DNA from: Phorcus lineatus | Lineage: Eukaryota > Mollusca > Gastropoda > Trochida > Trochidae | Direction of reading: 5' to 3' | Assembly: GCA_921293015.1 (NCBI GenBank) | Contig: OV121082.1 | Span: 49,620,971 to 49,684,970 of the forward strand | Length of the DNA stretch: 64,000 nucleotides | Program-made: the position numbers and the translations under genes | Notes under the pieces: generated by a model | What the model was told of the DNA's origin: nothing | What the model saw: only the letters and a program-made list of their open reading frames with translations | Databases searched by the model: none | Part shown: positions 22,901 to 34,900 of the stretch, piece by piece | How positions within the stretch are numbered: the first letter of the stretch is position 1 | How the letters are laid out: every line of letters starts with the position of its first letter

Positions 22901-25900
22901 AGATTTAGGGTTATGGGACCCGTCTTCATTAGTATTGAGTAGGTCCATGGTATGCTTTCAGATGAACAGTGACACTTGTATAGGTCAGGCTGATATCAGC
23001 CATATTTGTTTCCACTAGTTTATTTGTAACTCAAGATTCTGAAATAAAATCTAATCAGTTTTGAAATTTGGATGCTAATTTGCTCCTCATGTTTTGAATA
23101 GTTTTGTGTCAATAAATTTTATATCTTTGCCATCAAAATCCAATGATTTATCAATGAAATTGCAATTGTTTTGGAAACTTTTTCCATTTTTGTTATGAAA
23201 ATTAATCAAGTATAAGGTGTACTTGCATAACTTTTGGTTTCTATAAATATATAGGTGATAGGGGTTTAGGTCATGTCCGGGTTATGTCCTGGTAACCATA
23301 TAGGTCTTATCTTGTGTACAGAAGAGTAAGTATCAGTGATATATGTGACAGAATAGGATCCAGATATTTCAAAACTTCCTTGTTGCTGCACCCAAGAAGT
23401 TTATTATGTCTGTTCTTGAAAGCTGTTTTGTGTAAACACCCCCCAGGAATACAAACATGGTTAGAAGTCAAATATCTTTGTGACATGACATAAAAACAAT
23501 GCTAAGTCTGGTCTTAAGTAATGGGTTCACATTGACAAAGCAATGCCCAAGTTATCTCTGGTCTTACTTAAGAACAGGAACAGAAAGTTTTTTGGGTTTA
23601 TCCTTTGTATTTCATTTATCCTTATTATTTCCCTCCACTCCCCCCTCCCCCCCCCTCCACCCTTCCCCTCCCTTGCACCTCCTCCTCCCCTCCCCTTCCC
23701 CCCTTCACTTCCACCCTTCACTTCCACCCTCTTCTGTTCAGGTCTGATCCATCGCTTTCCTTGTGCAAGTTAGTGCAACTTAATCTTGATGGAAAGTAAG
23801 ACATGGTACCGTTTTATTACATTGAGTGTAACTCTGTTCTATCAGTCAAATATGAAATTGTTTGTCGCTTTATCGCTACTCCAGTGATGCAATCAAAATA
23901 ATGATATACTGGTAACGCTAATTAGAGTTCTGCTATTTCTGCAAATACACAGCTGAATGTTGCCAGTTTCAACAAAATACACCAATACAAATCTAATGAT
24001 AAATAGATTTTATGTTTTCCTTTAATGACAAATAACATGTTTAGTCTCATCTTGTGAAGGAGAACAGTTAATATTTCCGATTTATAAAATAAAAATGGTA
24101 TTTGTCAAGAAATACATATACCCTATATTTATTCCCAAAACTACTTTGAATCACTTAACATAATAAGTTAATTGTTTCTGCATCTGTCATATGAGATTAT
24201 TACAATTTTAGATTTGGTATGGAAAAAAGGGGGAAGTCGGGGAGACACCAACCTTGTGAGGGTGACGATGGTGGCCCCCCAGGACAGCGGGTTATGGAAG
24301 AAGAATATCGTCAGTGTGGCGGACACTGTTCCCCAAGAGAGCAAACTGTTTGTACACAAGAATTCTGCCAGTAGCCTTGGGAGAAACATGGTGGAATCGA
24401 GGAGAGAAGAACACACCTGGAAGAACAGTATGGGTGACGTGGACAGCAGTGTGACTGACATCCATCAACAGGAACACCCAGTGTGGAAGAAACGTGGTAG
24501 TGTAGAGCACAGTTCAGACTCTCGGCATGAACATTTTATGTGGAAAAAATCTGTGAGGTACAGCACGGAAAGTGCCGAAGCTCATTCAGAAACAAGTCCT
24601 TTAGGGTCACCGCAGCGTGACCTTCCTGACCGACCTCTTCTCAACTCATCCTCAAGGTCACCCCAAGGTCAGTTTACATGGATCATTCTTTAAAGAAAAT
24701 ATATTGCCGTAACTTCTCTGAAGTAACAACCTGAAGCAAGGAAAGGAAATGACCTTGAAAGTTCAATGTCATTTAACTGAAATTCAGTCACTTGTAGTTT
24801 TGTAGATTAATTGATAATATTCCAAATATTTATCATTCCAAATATTTTATGAGATGCTTTGTTAACAATTAAGTATATGATATGGAAATATAAAATGACA
24901 TTTCAATATTAATGTTACCTTGTGCTGTTTAAACTCTCAATCCATTATTATTTTGACATATCTTCAAAGCATGAAAATTAATGCATCATCTCTTTGCTAT
25001 GCAGATGCGTCAAACTCCAGAAGTAGTAGTGGCAATGTTGAAAACTGGGATGTTGGACGTAAGTTCTCATTATTTCTTTGTTCTTTGTCTCTCTTCGTTG
25101 TTTTAAATTTTTGAACTGCAGTAATAATGTGTAAAAGATATTGGTTTATCATCCAAAACTGTGTTACACAGGAGTTATCGCTTGTAGAAGATCTAGCAAT
25201 ATCTCCTAGGAGATATCGTTTTGACAGTAGATTTTGAACAATGCCCTGTTACAGTCAAGTTCATGACATCGCAGTTGTTTTACATCATCAGACAATGACA
25301 TCATAATGCTTTGACATCATAAACATGACGAGGTCACAGTGCTATGACATCACCGTACTGGGAGTCTTGGAGTAGTACAGTGTTTTGAAATATACATTTT
25401 TCACGGAATCTAAAGGAAAAATGATTTTGGATGATAAATAGAATCTCACCCTTGTGTCTTCTTATATCAAATATATCAACACTTGTTGATAAAAGTAAAA
25501 ATGTTTGTAACTTTTATCAAGCCTCGGATATTTGTAACTTTTATCAACTCATGTTGATATATTTGGTATCAGAAGACACTTGGGTGAGATTCTCTATGTA
25601 TATTATATCAAGATTTTGATACTGTGAATGAAACTAAAGAAATCATTTATGATCATAATGGTTAGTTAATCAAAAACTCAAAAGTAGTAGCGGCAATGTT
25701 GGGCGTAAGTTTTTTATATATTTTTAGTTACGTTTCTCTTTCGTTGTTTGAAACTTTTGAAAAGCAATACTAATATGTAACAAAATTTGATGTTTGTATA
25801 TACATAAGTATGTATGTGTGTGTATAGATATATATACATTCATTTTTATAACTGATTAATTAATTAGCCATCAGAATGGTTAGTTAATCAGTTAAATCAA

Positions 25901-28900
25901 CTGTTTAAACTCTCCATTAATAGTTATTAGTGTGAATGATTTGCCTCTAAAAGCAAATTTTGCTCTTACATCAGCAAATGACAGTTATGAAATATACAAA
26001 TAGCTTAATATGAATAATTTTGTTTTAAGGTAGAACTAAACAATACAAGAAATTAAATTTTAGATGAAAATTGGAGCCAATGTTCTTTAACATGAGATTC
26101 TATTCTACAATATTCAAATATTTCAAGAGTTGTCATGTGCAGGTTTTCAAACATGAATTATTCAACTTTGTGTTCTGTCATACAAAGAAACCTGTCCTTA
26201 TAGCACAAAGAGGTCTTTCTTTTCCATTTGATCAGGCTCCTCGGATCCTGGGTTTGATGTCAATTTTTCATGTTTTGCGAACACAGATACAGCAAATTTA
26301 GAAAAGAGGTGTTGAAATTGTTGGTAAGGATGAGAGCAGTCATGTTTCAAAGAGGACAGATTTTTTCTTTTGTACTTCATCTTGATAAATGTTTGCAGAA
26401 GCCAGATGTCTTCACTTTGTCTGGTTGAAGTCGGGAAATAATTTGGTGAATGTATTGGTGGTCGCAGGAATAAGCTTCTGAAGTGACCAATGAAATGCAA
26501 TCTAGCCAATCTAGTGAGGTTTTGTAGCTCGTTGTTTGCGTGAACACTTGGTCGGAAGTCTTCAAGTGACAGGTTGTAAATTAACATATATGACCGGGTA
26601 TAAGCTGAGAATTTGATACCAGAAATCGGGGGACAAAGAGGGGGGTACATAAGAATTGCAAGATTTGAGAGATTCCTAGCTCATCACTATTAAAAGATCA
26701 GACGAGCTCATGGCATGGCCTGTCATCAAGGATCCGTTGTCTGTAAACTCGCCAGAACTGATGAATCCCAAAGCCTGAAATTTTATGGGAATGTAACATT
26801 GACCTTGGAAGCAAAGTTTGAAGTTTGGGTCCTCACAATTCTGATAATATTATCTTTGTAGGATCAGGACTATATTTGTAAGATTTTATTTTCCTACCCT
26901 CAAAAGAAAGGACTTGCAAGGGGTGAATAGTTAACCCTGTTAAAGGCTATGATTGTAATCAAATACCAATGTTCGTGAACATTAAAATGTGTCCAATTTC
27001 ATGCTTGTATCATCAAAAATAAGAAGATACAACAATTTGTAACAACATGTACTAACTTAGTGTCAATCTTTGCAGGTCTTTGCCGCATAACCAAAAACTG
27101 ACCACATTCTGATTCATGTGTATTGGTGATCAGAACCATAGGTCTCCATGTATTCTCTCACAAATATTTATATGGCACATTGAGCAAGAGCTGTATAATT
27201 AAAAAGTGTAAATACTAATTGTAAGTCAGGATTTAGGTTGGAGGTAAGTGAGTTGTTTGATGGGGGGGGCGGGAGCATGGAGTAGAGGTTAAGAATTTCG
27301 GCTTCAGATTAAAAGGTCCGTGGTTCGAATCCTGCCAGGGGCTCGACAACTTTGTCTGCGGTAGAGAACTGTTCTACACTAGTCCAATGCTACACTGAAT
27401 TTCAGTGCGGTACCACCCATGGTTTGCTAGTTCCAGCCAATGCTCGCAGGTTTCACCGCAATGCATAGCCACAATGGTGTTGCAGGTTTTTTGCCTGCAG
27501 TGATACTAACAGCCGCGATATAAGTGAAATACCCTTGAAAGCGGCAATAAACCCCATATCACCTCACCCCTACTCACTAGGTTATGTTCTTGTTTTGGTT
27601 AAATTTATTTAACTGAGTTAGTCCTTACACCTTGAAAAAGATGAGAGACACTGTACCATAGCTTATACAGGAGCTGTATTTTTTTATTTCTCTTTAAATC
27701 TTTCAAAGATCTTCGCACTCTGTGAGCTGAAAAATTCAAGGATCAGGTTCTGTGCAAGTTTCAGCATCAATGAAAGAATAACTATGTATCTGGCAGAGTA
27801 AAGGTTAATCTTGTTGAATTGTTAAGAAGTGTGCAACTTTTCAGCCAACTTTCTTGCAAGCATCATTGAGCATCAAAGCAGTCTTGATGTGAATTTGCTT
27901 TGTCCAATTTGTTCATGTGTCTTCATTATACATGTGCTGGTATTCTGTAGGAAATATTGATATTAGGGTTCCATCATTCAAGCAATCAATGTGCTCTAAG
28001 ACTCTGATTAACATTTTACCTACCGGTACTCATATTTCACTCCATTATTTGATTTTACCTGGATATTACATGTAATGACTCCTTTTGATATTTTTTTAAT
28101 AGTGTTTCAATGTCAAATTTGTTCCTTGCCTGGACAAAAATTACTTCAAAAGTTTGCAAGCTGATTTAAGTGTCTTATATTATTTGCTCTTCATTAACTC
28201 ACTTCCTGCTGGAGGCAACAAATGTTGCTATACATATATATGCAATATCATATTACTAATGCAAGTAGAAGATTGCATCCCTTCAATGCATTTAAGGTCA
28301 AGATTGAAATTCAAACCAAATCAGGTGCCATGTAATTTTTGAAATTATATTACACTTAAATTGGTTTCCCTTTTGGTGCGCAAAGCAATATAACTGATAA
28401 CATGGTTTGATTTCACTACACTAAGGTCATGCACTAAGTGCCCGTCAGGTTATGTTAAGATCAACTTTAAATGTCAATGATGCATTTCTGAAACGGTAAT
28501 TTCGAACGAAGCGAAATGTTTTACAGCACTTCAGAAGCGATCATTTAAATGCAATTTCCTGCAAGCTTCTCATGTTCAAAGATATATTGTCATGCATTAA
28601 ACATATCGTCCATTTGATCCTGCATCCTTGATTTGATCCTCATGCCCTAATAAATCAAAGCAGGTATTATGAAATATTATAGATTCATAAATGATAGCAA
28701 TAACATGAGATTCATGCTGTGTTTGGTCCTCGGGCAATAAAAGAGATCGCAACAATCAATAGTTACTTGCATTGACACATTGTTGCAGTGAACTGGAACT
28801 ATTTTACTGGGGAGATCGAGTCTGATACATGTTTATGTGTCGGTATACATGGTATGACAAATTGCCAGGATGGTTTTATTGGATTTGATAATGGCAACAG

Positions 28901-31900
28901 GAAACTAATGGATGTCTGTATAATTTCAAACTGATAAGAGCCTATTTTTTCAAGTTGTTGAGATCGGATGTGAATCTTTATAAATGAAATAATCCAAGAA
29001 TTGCTCGACTCACTTAAACGGTTTGTTGACTAATCTTTCTGTTGCTAGAGTGTTAAGGATCAGTTATGACTTTTGATTTTAAAAAAAATTTTTTTTGGAA
29101 GGATGAAATTACTTTTAAGCTTTATAATTAGTCTTCTACTTGACAGTTATTGACAATTTTTATGTACCTTGCATTTTTATGCAACTTTACCAATTAAAAA
29201 AGTTTATTAGAATTCAGCTCTGTTTTCTTAAGAGTCTTTTAGTGTGATTTTTGGTTTGTTTTCTTTCGCATGAAAGACATTTTGCAGTGATTTTTTTTCT
29301 ATTGTCCAGGGATGAGCTAGTTTATTGGTAATTGTTAAAAGATCGAGGTTGTTAAGCACATGCAGTTAGTATCATTTTCAGCCTAATGAACAATTGAATC
29401 AATTATTTTAAAGATCACTAAGCGTTTAGTAAGCTCTGCTCTAATAAAGATAGTCGGGTTTAACTTCACCAAGACTATAGTGAATGCCAAGTTAATGTAG
29501 GTTTCAAATAACATGAATCTGATTAAAAAGATTTTTTCCTTTCAAATTTGTTCACCAACAATTGCAGAGTAAATATACATTGAATATAATTTATGCAAGA
29601 ATGTTGTTGCAGATTATTGTTGTGGTGATAAATATAGATTTCCGCAAGTTCTGATTTATCATGTTGTCTCACTTGAAACTGATCGAGGTATATGATAATG
29701 CAATCTATTTTGGTTATCAGTCATAGTGCTGATGGATTACTCTTTTATAGTTGATTTTTTCGATTTTATTGATATTTAGTTGAAGTTGAAACAAGGATCT
29801 TTGCTATTTTTTCAATTATCTGATGCTATTTGGTCATTGAATAGTTCAGTAAATTTATGAAGAACAATTTCTAGTGAAAGTGTGTGCCGTAGGAGAATTA
29901 CCTTGTTTATGAAATTGCATTGTTACTTTGGAAAAATATAATAAGTTGTAAATTTTGCACAAAGCACTGAAATCACTGACAATGTGAAACCAACGTGCTG
30001 TCTTGTCATGGAGTCTTTTCTCCCAGATCTGTCCTCTCTCTTTGAATGTTTTTCATCCAACTGCTAACTCACTGACATATTGTTGAAAGCATGTTAAACC
30101 CAATAACTCACTCACTGTAAGACTAACTATGCGATGATGTTGTTATTAAATAATAACTCATTATGGTCTTAAGTACAAGTACAATTGGAAATTCTTTTTG
30201 TGCCACAGTGCATTGTCAGTTCAAGAATTGTTCTATCCTTGTGATGCTCAGTGCCAAGCAAGGAAGCAGCAACTCCCATCTTTTACCATCTTTGATATGC
30301 GAAAACTGGGAGTCAAACCATGGCCGCACGAGCGAAGAGTGAACACTCTTCAAACTGAGCTACTTACCCAAACAAGATGATATAAGCTTTGATAAACTTT
30401 TGTTCTAAGCAAGAAGCAGAATGTATACCATGTAGAAGAGGCAGAAAAAGGCAGACATCATCGTCCAGTCATGAATACAAAGCAACAATGCAATGACATT
30501 GATGACATCACAATGTCAGGACCTCACTGCACTTCAGGTTTAATGGAAGTGCGGACAGTGCTAAGAGATTTGTGTATGATACGATGGCGGGTGAAATACC
30601 GGAATCTATCATTGAAAATAAACCATGTTATCAGTCACTAGTGAAAATAACATTGGAAGATGTTGGTTCTTGACAAATACAATGCCATGACCGCACTACA
30701 CTCTAGGTCAAATGGAAGTGTGTGACAGTGCCAAGAGATTTGTTTATTGAGACTTATTGGAGAGCTATTCTTAAAGTTATTAACATACGGCAAGCCGGTG
30801 ATTCTCTCCATCACATTCACAATCCAGGTTGTTATTTAAGACTTCAATATCCTCCACCGTAATACATCCAGTTCGTTAATTAACAACTATGAAAGTAAAG
30901 TTTATAAGAATGCACCTAGTGACACTGTTACAGGATCTAATTTGAAAGAGGGATCTTATTAAGGAACTGCCTGCATTTATTGTTACACCGTATCACATGC
31001 TTTGAGGCATGCCTATGAAACTACTTTATATTTTCATCACCATTTCAGGAACTGCATGCTTGTTTTATAACACCATTTTGCCCTGTCATTGCAGCTAATT
31101 ATGTATTAACATGTTTTAGGGAAGTTGTCTTTGATGAATTAGCACATACATCCTACTCATGTTTGTAATATGATCCAGGAAAGAACGTATTATTGCACCA
31201 GTGATAGTTTGTGATTGGAAGACAAATTACTAGTTAACATAGTTCATACCTTCAATTGAATCATATTATAAGTATAATGTTAAGCATTACATGCATTACG
31301 CAATTATCGGTAGATTATTTTTTTATTTATTTTTGCAATTTGGGGTGTATATGCTTTTACCCCTATCTATCACAACATATAAATCTTAACGTTTCAAATG
31401 TTTGTTTATATTACATCACTAACACTTTTGAATTTCAATTAAACTAGATTAAACTAAATTATTTAGCTTAAACCATTCAAGAAACTTTAAATGAATTATA
31501 GCACTCAAAACACTCTTGTTGAGCTTAGTGTACATATTTGAGAGTGTACATATTTGTAAAATATGTATCACAATCAATGAAATTAGGTGATATTACTAGG
31601 TTTAATGATCTTTTATTCAATGCTATTGTGTACTTTTAAATAGGTAAGAAATACTTCTTGTTTTAAGTCGTCAGAAACACTTTGTTTCCTTTGAGTTTTG
31701 CATTTTCAAAGTCTATCATTTTCAAAACCTGTTATACAAAACCTATATTGACCTAGAAACTACACTGTTCTAAGTACAGAATTTACAAGGGCCCTTTTTT
31801 TAATTTGCTTTGAAAATAAACTTTTAATGCTGATGATTTAAAAGATGTCTCCAAAGAGCTATAATGAATATCTGTCCAATAAATTTTATGTCTGGTAAAA

Positions 31901-34900
31901 AATTTGAATAGAGTCTTCATTTCATCCACACAAAAATAAAATCTATTTCACAATATCCCTGACTTCATTGGTTTAAGTCATGTAGCAAATATTTCTGGAA
32001 TCTATTCTTGAAGAAATATCCACAGGTTTATAACATTCTCAGCTGGGTCAATGAAGTGGCGGTATAGGGCACTGGCTTAATCAGCAGGCTAGAGCCTCTC
32101 TTGTTTCCCAGGTGTTAAATCACTGGTTATATCACACTTCAATATTATTTGCCTCTATGCTGGCTTGTTTATGTAGCAATATTCAAGTTAACTGCTCAGT
32201 TAAGTGTTTGTAAACATATATAATATTTGTGATTCTTCATCGATGTAATTTTATTCTGCTCATATAATATTTATAATCAGGCTGTTCAGGAGTTATGTTT
32301 TGGTTTTGGGTGCAGGGCAAGATGTATAGAAGCTGAAAGGATAAAGAATTAGTTGACCTTTAAGGCCAGATATGCTTGTGACATGGGTTGATGTCCATCA
32401 CCTTTATACTTTCAAATTACGACTGCTCCTGCAGAACTACTGTACCCAAAACCTGAATTTTTTTAAAGGTACGTTGCACATAGGGTATAAATATTTTTAC
32501 ATTTGGTCCTTCCTACCATCAAATATGTGTGTGGCAGTTATGATCCCTATAAACCTTTGGTATCCCCCCTTCCAATTGTATGGTAGGTTCATATTTTCAG
32601 AATGGAATATTGCCTCATGAAGTTCCCTTTTTATTGACTTGGGTCCCCTAGATGTTCATATCGTGCGGTTAAGTGCTGGTAAGGTGTACTGCAAGCGTCT
32701 ATCATACTTTCATTTTGTGTGGGCATACCTTGACCAATGCAGAGTCTCAATCTGTAAATTTGGTATCTAAACAAACTATCACAGAGACATAGACAATAGC
32801 TTATAATTGTCATATAAGTCAACCTTAAATATGATTAACAATGCAATACTTAATGAGCTGCAAAACACATGGTTACATTTTTTATTCTAAAAGTAAATGA
32901 TTTTCTGTCAACATAATATAAATTGTCATTTCTTGCCAGGCAATTTTTCAATGCACTGCAAGTTTTTATATATATATATATCAGTCAAATCTTGCCTCCA
33001 GGATAATTCTAGTTTTGCCTTTTTCAAGCACAGGAGTGGTTTCCAGGTCTTTGACCGATGTCAGTCAGGGATAGTAGATATGCACCGTCATTTATTTGTC
33101 TATAATGAACCCCGGCTCCAGCTTGAACAAGAAATTGGAAGACCACTCCTTTCTTGCTTCTAACCAGTTTCAGAGGCTGCTACATGTAGCATTTGCATCA
33201 TGCAGACATTTATAGTGGGAGTTACGTGAGAAGTGACAGCTTTCCAGGAGTGGAACTTTGACGCTTTGTTACTTCAGACAAGGTTTTGCTCGTAATCAAA
33301 TGGAAAACATGAACCTTCTGTTGCCCTGATTATTTGGTGCCAGCATCAGCAGCCTCAGTGGGCTTTAGCTCTCGGGGAGTTAGGAGATGATGTGGCCGGA
33401 TACTTATTTCTTTATTCTCTATTGATAATTAACCTGGAAATTTGAATTGATTAGTGCCTTCCGTTTTGGAGTGGCTAAAGATAGGAATTATATGAAGTTT
33501 CTGGAAGTGTCATAGTACTAATGATGCCCACATCTTATATTGCATAGATTTTATTGTATATTCAGGCGATGTAATTTACACTTCATGAGTTGAACTTTAT
33601 GAATAGTGTCATTTCATTGAGAAGTAGGGGTGAAAATGTACGCTTGAGCTTCGATTCGGTGCGTATTGCGGTACAGGACCCTCGGTTTGGTACATTTTTG
33701 TTTCGGTAAGAACCAATAGTCGCCATATTTTTGTTTGAACCAGATCTTGAAAGTCGCATCATTCAAACACTATTGTTGAGAGTTAAAGATGAAACTAAAT
33801 AGTTCCAAATGTTAACTTCCGGGAAAATGGCTACAGGTATCGTTACCACTTCGAAACTTGAAAATGTTTAATGATGATAAATGAATAAATTTTAATCATT
33901 GACTTTTTGAATAGATATAATTGTTTTTTAAAGTTATTAAAATGATATTTTGGACACAAATTAAATATGAGGTACGAACTGAAAATCCATGTTAATGTAC
34001 GGTGCACCAAACCGAACGTAAAATACTGCGGTTTAACTACTGTACAGTTGTGAACCATTTAGAAGAGAAGTTCTGACTTGCTGAAGAGTATAATGTTAAT
34101 ATTATTTAGTTCAGTAGAGAGACAGTGTGAAGGTACAAAGTTATGATTCTGATTGAAAACCAGATAATGACGATTTTTGATTCGTCAAACATAATTTGGG
34201 AAACTTATCTGATGCAGAGAGAAGACTTAAACTAGACCAACTACTGCAGGTATTGGGAAAGACACCTGTGATTATGGGCCATTTTTAGGACTTTTAGTTA
34301 TTTTCAGAATTTTAAACGGGCCATTCCCCTTTGTAGCAATAATAAGATTTGTAATTTTACTGGACCATATATTCATCCAATGTGCAAAATGGCCAATGGC
34401 CCCTACCTTTCCCAATCCCTAAACTAAATTATATACGAGATGTATATTTTGTGTAAATATCAGAGTGTTACACTGTCATCCAGTGGCCTAAAATCAGTTA
34501 TTAGTTTCTACGGGCTGAAAGGGTTAAAGATTAGAGAAGGTAAAAAAACATCATGTATTTTAAAGAGCCACTTTGTGAGTTGTTGGAGTCATATATGCAA
34601 AACGTAATCAATGGTGTCATTTTATCACGAAGTATTGACTGTTACCAAAAAGTAACATTTTAAAGCTTGTTGGTTTTTTCAGTGACGATATGAAGGTAGA
34701 ACGTCGCAATTATGATCGAAAAACGGACAGTGGCGCACGTCAAATAGTCAAATGTAATTTTTTATTCTTATCTAAAACAGCCAGGAGGGCAGTTAGGAGT
34801 TGATAGTGTTTGTTAGGTTATATAACTAGTATCCATGAATATTGAACTTGATATCTACACCTCTGTGCATTTATAAGACTGTTTTTAGATTTTCATGGAA

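Noticed and set aside
23499-23799. Pro/Ser-rich open frames
   Set aside because: Low-complexity translation of the pyrimidine tract.
32044-32120. Possible degenerate tRNA-like SINE head
   Set aside because: Only a loose resemblance to A and B boxes; no body shared with families 1 or 2.
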